Shown piece after piece: positions 1-6,490 of a stretch of 12,643 bases of DNA (its first letter is position 1; the number at the start of each line of letters is the position of its first letter). Source of the stretch: JAFDXJ01 sp038257845 (GTDB lineage: Bacteria > Bacteroidota > Bacteroidia > Chitinophagales > Chitinophagaceae); NCBI GenBank assembly GCA_038257845.1, contig JBBSQL010000063.1:1-12643 (forward strand), in the 5' to 3' direction. The position numbers and the translations under genes are program-made. The notes beneath the pieces were generated by a model. It worked only from the letters and a program-made list of their open reading frames with translations, searched no databases and had not been told where the DNA came from.

Positions 1-828
1 GATATTTGTTTTGTGGATCATCCAAAATATTATGCAACCTGCCTGAACAGTGCAGCCACGCATATTATTATTAATTCAAAAGACGAACAGATGCCGGAAG
101 GGAAAACAATTTATTTTTCAGATAATCCTTTCGAAGCATATCAAAAAATTGTCCATCATTTCCGGCCTTTTGAAGCGACGAAAACGATGATGCATTCTGC
201 TGCGATCATTGGTGAAGGAACAGTCATCATGCCAAATGTATTCATTGGTAAAGAGGTAACGATTGGAAAAAATTGTATCATTTATCCCGGCGTTTGTATC
301 CACGATTATACAAAGATCGGGAACAACGTAACAGTTCAATCGAACACAGTTATTGGCAGTGATGCATTTTATTTTAATACCAAAAAAGATAAAGAACAAT
401 GGTATAAACGAATGAATAGTTGTGGTGATGTGATCATCGAAGATGATGTGGAAATCGGCGCGGGATGCACAATTGCGCGTGGTGTAACGGCTTCAACAAT
501 AATTGGAAGAGGAACAAAACTGGATAATCTCGTGCATCTTGGCCATGATGTGATTACTGGGAAAAATTGTTTGTTTGCTGCACAAGTTGGTATAGCAGGC
601 GCAACAATTATTGAAGATGGTGTTACTTTATGGGGACAGGTCGGTGTAAGTAAAACACTTACGATTGGTGAGAATGCGACGGTGCTTGCACAGTCGGGTG
701 TACCTTCCAGTTTAGAAGGAAATAAAGTTTACTTTGGTACGCCTGCAATCGAAGCTTCAGTAAAAAGAAGGGAACTGGTTTGGATCAAAAGAATACCGGA
801 AATATGGGAGAAAGTAAAAAAACTTTAA
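1..828 (+). CDS. lpxD: LpxD-type UDP-3-O-acyl-glucosamine N-acyltransferase, 5' partial
   Basis: The frame is open to base 1 (codons for D-I-C-F precede the GTG at 13), so the gene begins left of the window and GTG-13 is probably not its start. About 275 residues are visible. The 'FVDHPKYY...LNSAATHIII' stretch matches the end of the N-terminal uridine-binding domain of LpxD. From about residue 60 (counting from GTG-13) hexapeptide repeats of a left-handed beta-helix follow (for example IGEGTVIMPNVFIGKEVTIG). The 'NLVHLGHDV' motif places a histidine (H178) where LpxD has its catalytic base. The C-terminus 'FGTPAIEASVKRRELVWIKR' ends in a helix, as in the family. LpxD transfers a 3-hydroxyacyl chain from acyl-ACP to UDP-3-O-acyl-glucosamine in lipid A synthesis, in the cytoplasm at the inner membrane. 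Bacteroidota often carry two LpxD-like genes, and this may be the secondary paralogue, so exact substrate is uncertain. It converges on the next gene with a 17-bp gap and no obvious terminator. Confidence 0.8.
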   Translation, partial: DICFVDHPKYYATCLNSAATHIIINSKDEQMPEGKTIYFSDNPFEAYQKIVHHFRPFEATKTMMHSAAIIGEGTVIMPNVFIGKEVTIGKNCIIYPGVCIHDYTKIGNNVTVQSNTVIGSDAFYFNTKKDKEQWYKRMNSCGDVIIEDDVEIGAGCTIARGVTASTIIGRGTKLDNLVHLGHDVITGKNCLFAAQVGIAGATIIEDGVTLWGQVGVSKTLTIGENATVLAQSGVPSSLEGNKVYFGTPAIEASVKRRELVWIKRIPEIWEKVKKL

Positions 829-845
829 CTGACTAAATCGGTTTC

Positions 846-2606
846 CTAATAACCATTTTCTATAAAACAATAAATTTTTTTAGCAGATGTATTTAGGTTG
901 AAATTGCTTTTGCAAATCAACGTATAAATTTTTTTCATTAGCACATTTAACTGCTCTCCTTCCAGAAAAGCTTCCAGGCAATTTTTACTATTTTTATAAA
1001 TCGAATCTAAAGATTCATATAAAAAAAATCGGGTCATTTCTACATACTGTTCGTATGATTCTGCACCAGGTTTTCCCTGCATCGCTAAAGTTCTCAACGC
1101 TGCACTTTCTGTATGATAGATCAACGTGAACATGTTTGAAAGTAAAATGATCATTTCCTGCTGTTTGGATAAAACATTGTTATAGGAATTCAATGCAGAC
1201 TGAAAAATTTCTATAAAAATTTTCTTAGAGTTTTTTATTAAATCCATTTCGATAGATAATTCATTTTCTAATATATTTTCCCTGTTCCCGGTTTTAGAAA
1301 TGAATGCTTCTTCACTAAGTAATAGCCTGCCCGAAATATATCTTTTTGCCAGGGTTTCTATCATAAAAATACGATTGACCTCATTGGTGCCTTCATATAT
1401 TCTGTTGATCCTGGCATCTAATAAATCCCTGTATGCATCGGTCGTTCCGGGCAAAGGATTTGCAGCATACATATTAAAAACAGCATCAACCGTTTCATCG
1501 AGTAATTCTGAGGCATAAATTTTCATCATCGCACATTCCATGGAATATTCATCTGCCGCTTTTAATAAAACTTGCTGATCCTGTTCATCCGCACCGGATT
1601 GCATAGTTTGAATAAGTGAAGCTGTGCGATAAATGGCCGATTCGCAGGCAAATATTTTTACAGCAGTTTTGGCAATTTGATGTTTTAAAAGATTGGCTGC
1701 TGTTTTATTAAGCGAAGGCAATTGCTTCATCATTTTATTGAATGATTTTTTAATTGCACCCAAATTGAATTGTGCGAGTTTAAGCCTGCCAATATTTAAA
1801 ATATTGAAAGCAATGATATGGCCTTTTCCCGGCTCACCAAGTAAATTGCTCACCGGAACTTTGCAGTCATTAAAAAATAAGGCAGTGGTGGAAGACCCTT
1901 TGATGCCCATCTTTTTTTCATCCGGCCCCTGCGTAAAACCTGCAAAGTTTTTTTCAATTATAAAAGCGCTGAGACGTGCGCGGCCATTCTTATCCACATC
2001 TCCTTCGATCTTTGCAAATACAGTAAAAATGTCTGCAAAACCACCGTTGGTAATCCAGCATTTTTGCCCATTTAAAATATAGAAATTTTTATCTGCATTT
2101 AGCGTAGCAGTGGTAGATGCAGCCATCGCATCGCTACCACTGTTTGGTTCTGTGAGGGCATATGCACCAAGGCATTTACCTGAAGATAGTGTGGTTAAAT
2201 ATTTTTGTTGTTGGTATTCATTACCGAAATAAAGAATGGGTAAAAAACCAATCCCTGTTTGCACCGCATAAGCAACACTAAAAGAATTTCCGGCGCCTAA
2301 AATTTCCGTCGCGATGCCTGCATCAATAAATTTTTTCCCCAGGCCGCCCCATTTTACGGGCGTAGCAATGGCGAGCAAATTTTTCTGCCCGGCTTTCTTC
2401 AATATTGCCGGCATCAGTGTTCTCCCGGCTTCATCTATTTCTTTAATGAAAGGCAAAACATTTTCCTGTAAAAAATTCGTGCATTTTCTTTCAAGCGCTG
2501 CATTATCTGCATCCTGGTCTTCCGGGAAGTAAAAACTTTCCGGACTTGATTCATGGATAAGCCAGCCGGCTCCCGGAGTGATGTTTTGGGTAAAGGGTAT
2601 ATTCAA
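846..2606 (-). CDS. Acyl-CoA dehydrogenase, long (VLCAD-like) form
   Basis: This 586-residue FAD enzyme oxidises acyl-CoA to trans-2-enoyl-CoA, the first step of beta-oxidation. The acyl-CoA dehydrogenase signature is present (ALTEPNSGSDAMA, about 150-162), followed by the beta-barrel segment 'ILNGQKCWITNGGFADIFTVFAK' (about 177-199) and 'GIKGSSTTALFF' (about 234-245). The catalytic glutamate is E405 in RIYEGTNEVNR, the position used by MCAD/VLCAD. An alpha-helical extension of about 160 residues after the core gives the VLCAD/ACAD9 architecture. Oddly, the stretch before the catalytic Glu reads 'FNMYAANPLPGTTDAYRD' where relatives usually have a H-G-G-x-G-[FY] motif that contacts FAD, so this may be a divergent paralogue. 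The start must be TTG-2606 or another non-ATG codon: an in-frame TAA lies three codons upstream, and the first ATG is at codon 65, inside the N-terminal domain. It is the last gene of the minus-strand operon, 74 bp after the epimerase gene. Confidence 0.9.
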   Translation of the reverse strand: MNIPFTQNITPGAGWLIHESSPESFYFPEDQDADNAALERKCTNFLQENVLPFIKEIDEAGRTLMPAILKKAGQKNLLAIATPVKWGGLGKKFIDAGIATEILGAGNSFSVAYAVQTGIGFLPILYFGNEYQQQKYLTTLSSGKCLGAYALTEPNSGSDAMAASTTATLNADKNFYILNGQKCWITNGGFADIFTVFAKIEGDVDKNGRARLSAFIIEKNFAGFTQGPDEKKMGIKGSSTTALFFNDCKVPVSNLLGEPGKGHIIAFNILNIGRLKLAQFNLGAIKKSFNKMMKQLPSLNKTAANLLKHQIAKTAVKIFACESAIYRTASLIQTMQSGADEQDQQVLLKAADEYSMECAMMKIYASELLDETVDAVFNMYAANPLPGTTDAYRDLLDARINRIYEGTNEVNRIFMIETLAKRYISGRLLLSEEAFISKTGNRENILENELSIEMDLIKNSKKIFIEIFQSALNSYNNVLSKQQEMIILLSNMFTLIYHTESAALRTLAMQGKPGAESYEQYVEMTRFFLYESLDSIYKNSKNCLEAFLEGEQLNVLMKKIYTLICKSNFNLNTSAKKIYCFIENGY

Positions 2607-2680
2607 TAAAATTTATTTATTAGTCTTCAATAAATCAAGTTAAATATACGTGAAATTCCTATATGAAAAAAGTAATATTT

Positions 2681-3670
2681 TTATTTTTTTATTTGCGCTA
2701 TAAGCGTATCACAAATTCGTTGAATAGTAGAAGGCATGCGCCTGTATTGGAATGCAGGAAAAAATTTTAAAAACTTGCTGTTGTCAAAGAAAACTTTTGC
2801 CATAGCAGTATGCGCAGTTTCACTTGTCAGTAGCGGTTTTTTATTCGATAAGCGGGACTTAATTAATTCCATGCGCCAGACAAGAGAAGCTATAAAGGGA
2901 GTCACTTTTTTATACGGTGGCCTTTTATGAAAAGCAGCAGCAATTTGTGTAAATAAATCTTTATATAAAATATTCTCAGCACTAATAATAAAACGCTCTT
3001 CACTTATTTCACTGTTCATTAAAAGTTGCATGACATCTACTAAATCCAGTACATCCACAACGCCGGTGATACCGGGTGTGTACCAGGGAAATTCTTCATA
3101 AGCTTTTTTGAAAATGGCTGTAGATCCTGTATCCCAGTTGCCCGCTCCAAGTATGATGGAAGGATTTACGATGGCGGCATTCAGCCCTTCGCCAATGCCA
3201 CGCCACACTTCCATTTCCGCCAAATATTTCGTGCGGCCATATTCACTGTTACTGGTTTCCTGGGTCCATTCCATGGATTCATTTACCTGTTCTTTTTCAC
3301 GCAACCGGCCCAGCGCAGATACCGAACTTACATACACTATTTTTTCAATGGAAGAATTGATGGCAGCATTCACAACGTTGGCCGTTCCTTCCACATTCGT
3401 TTTGAATAAAGCAGTTTTATCTTTTGGATCATACGACACCAAAGCGGCGCAATGATAAACTTGTTGAACATCCTGCATTGCATTTTCTAACGATGAAATA
3501 TCTAATATATCAGCCTGCACCCATTCCACATTTTTCGTTTCTGTTTGAACTGGTTTTGCGTGATGAAAAAGCGCTTTGACCGGAATATTTTTTTGCATCA
3601 ATGAATGAAGCAAATGGTTACCGACAAGCCCGGTAGCGCCGGTGATCAACACTTTTTTTACTTCATTCAT
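2681..3670 (-). CDS. NAD-dependent epimerase/dehydratase family protein (extended SDR)
   Basis: The 329-residue protein is an extended short-chain dehydrogenase. The N-terminal Rossmann motif is GATGLVG (residues 11-17). The central strand motif 'YVSSVSALG' (about 113-121) carries the catalytic serine, and YGRTK (144-148) is the Y-x-x-x-K active site. 'NPSIILGAGNW' (about 169-179) is the substrate-side segment typical of dihydroflavonol-reductase/3-beta-HSD-like members. Substrate cannot be read from sequence; a sugar-nucleotide, aldehyde or ketone reductase role is possible. It sits between two beta-oxidation genes, 14 bp after the hydroxyacyl-CoA dehydrogenase gene, so it is almost certainly co-transcribed, which hints at an acyl or aldehyde substrate, though this is inference. 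It begins at ATG-3670 with no clear ribosome-binding site (upstream is TCTCCTTGC). Length and motifs look intact. Confidence 0.85.
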   Translation of the reverse strand: MNEVKKVLITGATGLVGNHLLHSLMQKNIPVKALFHHAKPVQTETKNVEWVQADILDISSLENAMQDVQQVYHCAALVSYDPKDKTALFKTNVEGTANVVNAAINSSIEKIVYVSSVSALGRLREKEQVNESMEWTQETSNSEYGRTKYLAEMEVWRGIGEGLNAAIVNPSIILGAGNWDTGSTAIFKKAYEEFPWYTPGITGVVDVLDLVDVMQLLMNSEISEERFIISAENILYKDLFTQIAAAFHKRPPYKKVTPFIASLVWRMELIKSRLSNKKPLLTSETAHTAMAKVFFDNSKFLKFFPAFQYRRMPSTIQRICDTLIAQIKK

Positions 3671-3684
3671 GCAAGGAGAGTTTT

Positions 3685-4533
3685 CTAATAATTATAAAAA
3701 CCTGTACCCGTTTTTTTACCGAGCTCATTTTTTTCTACTTTACTTTTTTGTACCGCAGAAGGTTTTAGTCTTGCCGGTTTATCCAGTGCATTCCAAACTA
3801 TATTGCTCGTTGCATAATTGATATCAATACCAATTAAATCCATGAGTTTAAATGGACCCATGCGGAATCCGGATGCTTCCATAATTGCATCAATATTTTC
3901 AACAGGTATATTTTCATTTTCCAATAAAAATAATGCTTCGAGGTAATAATGCCGGGCCACGCGATTGACAATAAAGCCCGGTGAATCCCTGCAAACAACT
4001 GGTGTCTTTTTCATTTGCTTAGCCACTGCGACCAATTCATTGATGGTGGCTTCGCTGGTATTTTCTGCACGAATAATTTCGACCAGTTTCAGTAAAGGCG
4101 CGGGATTAAAAAAATGCATACCTGCCACGCGTTCCTGGTTGTTGAGCCCTGCAGCGATGTCGCTTACAAATATGGAAGATGTGTTGGTCGCAAAAATGGT
4201 ATTTGTATCATTGATGGCTTCTATTTTTTTGAATAAAGAAATTTTCGCTTCTTTATTTTCAATAATGGCATCAATGATAAGACCCCCTTTGCAGTCTTCA
4301 ATATTTGTGGTAAAATGAAGTCTTTGTAAAGTGTCGTTTTTTTGCGCGGATGTAATCTTTTCTTTAACGAGAAGCATTTCCAAAACCTTTTCAATTTTTG
4401 TTTTGGAAGTATCGAGATATGATTGCGCTACATCATATACAATCGTTTCAAAACCGGATTGTGCAGATACTTGTGCGATTCCAGTTCCCATGGTGCCCGA
4501 TCCGCAAATACAAATAGTGTGAATTTTACTCAA
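3685..4533 (-). CDS. 3-hydroxyacyl-CoA (3-hydroxybutyryl-CoA) dehydrogenase
   Basis: The 282-residue single-function enzyme oxidises (S)-3-hydroxyacyl-CoA to 3-ketoacyl-CoA with NAD+, or works in reverse. The NAD-binding motif is GSGTMG (residues 11-16). Catalytic residues of the HAD family are visible: serine in 'ATNTSS' (about 119), H140 in 'GMHFFNPAP', E152 in 'LVEII' and N190 in 'GFIVNR'. The C-terminal dimerisation domain ends 'GKKTGTGFYNY', as in PaaH/Hbd. Length is normal for Hbd/PaaH and shorter than the fused FadB type. The start is TTG-4533: an in-frame TAA stands two codons upstream, and TTG gives 'MSKI' directly before the Rossmann strand, the usual N-terminus. It is first in the minus-strand operon and has its own -7 element a few bases upstream. 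With the acyl-CoA dehydrogenase it supplies two beta-oxidation steps; hydratase and thiolase are not in the window. Confidence 0.9.
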   Translation of the reverse strand: MSKIHTICICGSGTMGTGIAQVSAQSGFETIVYDVAQSYLDTSKTKIEKVLEMLLVKEKITSAQKNDTLQRLHFTTNIEDCKGGLIIDAIIENKEAKISLFKKIEAINDTNTIFATNTSSIFVSDIAAGLNNQERVAGMHFFNPAPLLKLVEIIRAENTSEATINELVAVAKQMKKTPVVCRDSPGFIVNRVARHYYLEALFLLENENIPVENIDAIMEASGFRMGPFKLMDLIGIDINYATSNIVWNALDKPARLKPSAVQKSKVEKNELGKKTGTGFYNY

Positions 4534-4547
4534 GGATTACTTTTTAG

Positions 4548-4578
4548 CAAACATACAATTTCTCCCTTCATTTATAAA
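4548..4578 (-). promoter_or_regulatory. Candidate Bacteroidota-type promoter for the beta-oxidation operon
   Basis: Read on the minus strand, TATGTTTG (4555 down to 4548) matches the Bacteroidota -7 consensus TAnnTTTG exactly. A T-rich -33-like TTT (4578-4576) lies 20 bp upstream; the -33 match is weak. Transcription would start close to TTG-4533, giving a very short leader. Confidence 0.45.
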
Positions 4579-4669
4579 ACGATTGCATTTAAAAAGTCAT
4601 CATTCAATCTTTAATTTGACTTGCCCCTTTGCCAATATCTACATTTTATCACCATTCATAAAATAGGTA

Positions 4670-4700
4670 TTGCTTTTTAACAATCTAACAATTAGTTTCG
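4670..4700 (+). promoter_or_regulatory. Candidate Bacteroidota-type promoter for the MerR gene
   Basis: A -33 TTG (4670-4672) is followed after 20 bp by TAGTTTCG (4693-4700), seven of eight positions agreeing with TAnnTTTG. The spacing is what the Bacteroidota primary sigma factor uses. The ATG at 4705 is only 4 bases past the -7 element, so the transcript would be leaderless or almost so if this promoter is used. The spacer contains AACAAT twice, separated by two bases. Confidence 0.45.
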
Positions 4701-4704
4701 TAGC

Positions 4705-5283
4705 ATGATGCAACTCGATATTTTTAGTGGCGATGAAGAAAAGAAGCATTCATCCGAAAAAAAAGTTGTTGATGTAAACAAAGATGTCAACTTACCGAAA
4801 AAGGAGGAAGATCTTTTGGATACTAAAAATGAGATTTTAAAAGAGCCAACTGTTGAAGAAGATGAACCTCAATCAAAGGAAAACCGGCGTGGCAGGAAAT
4901 CGTATAAAGAAATGGATGCCGCTATTGTTCATGTAGAGATTCCCGCCGATAAAATTTTATTTTCCAAAAGTTATTACCCGATCAGTGAAGTGGCGCAATG
5001 GTTTAATGTAAATACGTCTTTGATTCGTTTTTGGGAAAATGAATTTTCCATTTTAAAACCAAGAAAAAATAAAAAAGGCGACCGGCTTTTTCGCCCTGAA
5101 GATGTGAAAAATCTGCAATTGATCTATCATTTATTGAGGGAAAGAAAATTTTCCATTGAAGGTGCGCGGCAATATTTAAAAGACAACCACGCGAAAGCCA
5201 TGGCAGAATTAAAAACCGTACAATCCTTGTCAAGAATAAAATATTTTCTGCTCGAATTAAAAGCAAACCTGGATGCAGAATAA
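4705..5283 (+). CDS. MerR-family transcriptional regulator
   Basis: The 192-residue protein has a MerR winged-helix domain at about residues 90-160: 'YPISEVAQWFNVNTSLIRFW' forms the helix-turn-helix, and 'KKGDRLFRPEDV' is the wing leading into the next helix. The N-terminal ~85 residues are highly charged and low in complexity (many E, K, D), with an AT-hook-like RRGRK at 61-65. A short C-terminal helix (about 165-190) could be the start of a dimerisation coiled coil. No ligand-binding domain or metal-binding cysteines are present, so the signal is unknown. Start choice is ATG-4705 (ATG-4708 is equivalent), because 'MQLD-F-SG' beginnings are what I recall from relatives; a later start at M70 would give only the DNA-binding half. 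It is divergent from the beta-oxidation operon across 171 bp and may control it, but this is guilt by position only. Confidence 0.85.
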   Translation: MMQLDIFSGDEEKKHSSEKKVVDVNKDVNLPKKEEDLLDTKNEILKEPTVEEDEPQSKENRRGRKSYKEMDAAIVHVEIPADKILFSKSYYPISEVAQWFNVNTSLIRFWENEFSILKPRKNKKGDRLFRPEDVKNLQLIYHLLRERKFSIEGARQYLKDNHAKAMAELKTVQSLSRIKYFLLELKANLDAE

Positions 5284-5319
5284 GTCATTGCTTTTTAAAA
5301 AATCCTTTTAAAAAATTTT

Positions 5320-5862
5320 ATGCAAATAAAAAAACTCATTGTTTTTGTTAGTATATGTTTGTCGCTGAACGCCTGTTCTGTTCAGAAAAAAAGTTTTGGT
5401 GTAGCGCCACCTGCATATCAAATAAAAACGGAAGGGAACGAAAAAATCCTCGTCGGAATTTTAGAGCGGAGTATGCTGGAAAAAAATGCTGCATTTCCCT
5501 GGTTCAAAAAAAGTTATGAAGAGAAAACCCCGGATGCTTCTGCTGTAGCGGCTTTCAGGCAACATGCCGCGGAGTTTCAACTGGTGGTTTTTGCCGGTAC
5601 CTGGTGCGAGGATACACATAACCTTTTAGGTGGGTTTTATAAATTAATTGATATGTCAGGATTCCCTCCGGAAAATATTACGCTCATTGGAGTGGATCAT
5701 GCACATCGTTCTTTATTTGATCTCGCGCATGTTTTTAATATCACCAATGTGCCCACTTTTATTGTTATGAAAAATGGGAAAGAAGTTGGCCGCGTGGTGG
5801 AATATGGCGATTCCGGCGAACCGGATAAAGATTTGGGGAAAATAGTTCAGGGTATGAAATAA
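5320..5862 (+). CDS. Thioredoxin-fold lipoprotein lacking the second active-site cysteine
   Basis: The 180-residue protein starts with a lipoprotein signal peptide: K4-K5, a hydrophobic stretch, and the lipobox LNAC with Cys19 as lipidation site. The next residues (S-V-Q-K-K) show no strong surface-export signal, so periplasmic anchoring is the simplest guess. The thioredoxin fold is indicated by 'LVVFAGTWCEDTH' (88-100), a 'TLIGVDHAH' strand, and the cis-proline loop NVPTF (143-147) followed by 'IVMKNGKEVGRVVEYG'. The usual W-C-x-x-C is W-C-E-D-T here, so only Cys96 remains as a redox cysteine. The other cysteine residues (C13, C19) belong to the signal peptide and lipobox. A monothiol reductase, thiol-binding or chaperone-like role is possible. 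It lies 36 bp after the MerR gene and is probably co-transcribed with it. Confidence 0.8.
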   Translation: MQIKKLIVFVSICLSLNACSVQKKSFGVAPPAYQIKTEGNEKILVGILERSMLEKNAAFPWFKKSYEEKTPDASAVAAFRQHAAEFQLVVFAGTWCEDTHNLLGGFYKLIDMSGFPPENITLIGVDHAHRSLFDLAHVFNITNVPTFIVMKNGKEVGRVVEYGDSGEPDKDLGKIVQGMK

Positions 5863-5871
5863 GGCAAGGAA

Positions 5872-5903
5872 TTAATTTAAGAATTAAGATTTAGGATTTT
5901 TTT
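5872..5903 (+). terminator. Weak candidate terminator after the thioredoxin-like gene
   Basis: TTAATT (5872-5877) and AATTAA (5882-5887) form a perfect 6-bp stem with a 4-base loop, and a run of seven T follows at 5897-5903. The stem is all A-T and the T run is nine bases away, so the call is weak. Confidence 0.2.
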
Positions 5904-5997
5904 GAGTTGAACAAAAAATGAAAATTAATTTCCCATTATTTGATTTTTCATTTATGGATAATAAATCATACTTACACCACTCAATAAAAATCACAAA

Positions 5998-6036
5998 CCG
6001 AAATCAAAAAATCTTAAATCACCAAATCCTACATTT
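5998..6036. repeat. AT-rich intergenic repeat, copy 1
   Basis: This segment starts CCGAAATC and contains CTTAAATCACCAAATCCTAC (6013-6032) running on to ACATTT. Its inner 22 bases recur at 6465-6486 with one mismatch, and its two ends recur joined together at 6360-6382. Confidence 0.6.
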
Positions 6037-6098
6037 CTTTACTAACAATTTATAATTAACCATTAACAATTATTCCTTGATTAATTTCAGTCTTTGCC

Positions 6099-6122
6099 GT
6101 TGATGGTCGCCTGACCAGCAAC
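6099..6122. repeat. Hairpin element, core GGTCGCCTGACC (copy A)
   Basis: The arms GTTG-a-TGGTC (6099-6108) and GACCA-g-CAAC (6113-6122) pair over nine of ten positions around the loop GCCT. The core GGTCGCCTGACCAGCA (6105-6120) recurs 235 bp away with a single change. Confidence 0.6.
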
Positions 6123-6332
6123 TTCAGAGGCGAAAAATAAATAGAATTGAGTTTAATAAAATGCCGGCCATACAGGCCTTCGATTTTTTTCCAATATATA
6201 TTTTCTACCAAAGTATCGCCCTGATTGGGCTTAGGTTTTCAATAAAAATTAACCCATTCCTGATTATTGTTTCTAACAAATAGAAATGAGTTATAATAAA
6301 ATTCAAATCGCAAAAGAGAAAATAATATCGCC

Positions 6333-6357
6333 AATGCCAGGTCTCCTGACCAGCATT
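6333..6357. repeat. Hairpin element, core GGTCTCCTGACC (copy B)
   Basis: The arms AATGC (6333-6337) and GCATT (6353-6357) pair outside an internal bulge, and GGTC (6340-6343) pairs with GACC (6348-6351) around the loop TCCT. It shares GGTCNCCTGACCAGCA with copy A, but the outer arms differ in sequence and still pair. Confidence 0.6.
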
Positions 6358-6359
6358 TA

Positions 6360-6382
6360 CCGAAATCAAAAATCCTACATTT
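6360..6382. repeat. AT-rich intergenic repeat, shortened copy
   Basis: CCGAAATCAAAA is joined directly to ATCCTACATTT. This is copy 1 at 5998-6036 with about 16 inner bases missing. Confidence 0.5.
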
Positions 6383-6414
6383 ATAATCCTTTCAATATCC
6401 GGCTTCGGCTCATT

Positions 6415-6446
6415 TCGGCTGCGCTCAATGCGGGTCGCTCAGCCGA
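6415..6446. repeat. GC-rich stem-loop downstream of uvrD
   Basis: TCGGCT (6415-6420) pairs with AGCCGA (6441-6446), extendable by a few base pairs with a bulge, around a loop of roughly 12 bases. It is preceded by two further TTCGGCT-like units (from 6404). It lies 45 bp past the uvrD stop on the minus strand and could slow or stop leftward transcription, but it has no T run on that strand, so it is not a classic intrinsic terminator. Confidence 0.45.
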
Positions 6447-6464
6447 CAACAAAAATTCTTAATT

Positions 6465-6486
6465 CTTAAATCCCCAAATCCTACAT
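6465..6486. repeat. AT-rich intergenic repeat, copy 2
   Basis: CTTAAATCCCCAAATCCTAC plus AT matches 6013-6034 at 21 of 22 bases. It abuts the uvrD stop codon, with only four bases between. Confidence 0.6.
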
Positions 6487-6490
6487 CAAT

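Larger units (their letters stand above)
6056..6391 (-). pseudogene. Probable decayed reading frame with one internal TGA
   Basis: On the minus strand one frame runs from 6391 to the TAA at 6056-6058 (about 111 codons) broken only by a TGA at 6239-6241. The product after the stop includes 'NQGDTLVENIYWKKIEGLYG' and 'FIKLNSIYFSPLKLLVRRP'; before it come 'LALAILFSLLRFEFYYNSFL' and 'NNNQEWVNFY'. Replacing TGA by TGG would join them through 'NFYWKPKPNQ'. Composition is protein-like, and such a long frame is uncommon in AT-rich spacer DNA. There is no start codon at the upstream end: the frame opens after a TGA at 6392-6394 and runs first through a repeat copy. I do not recognise the family. It could be the remnant of a gene downstream of uvrD, or a dispersed repeat that happens to be open in one frame. 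Both GGTCNCCTGACC hairpins lie inside it. Confidence 0.3.

Noticed and set aside
118..399. Minus-strand 93-codon open frame inside the LpxD-type gene
   Set aside because: It is antisense to a clear hexapeptide-repeat protein and has no recognisable motif, so it is a shadow frame.
829..845. Bidirectional terminator between the converging LpxD-type and acyl-CoA dehydrogenase genes
   Set aside because: The 17-bp gap and its flanks show no convincing stem followed by a T run.
4581..4609. GATTG...CAATC inverted repeat between hbd and the MerR gene as an operator
   Set aside because: The arms are only 5 bp with 19 bases between, and lie outside both promoter spacers where MerR operators sit. Chance is likely in AT-rich DNA.
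5863..6490. CRISPR array in the intergenic region
   Set aside because: The repeats are few, unevenly spaced and of differing kinds; there are no regular spacers and no cas genes.
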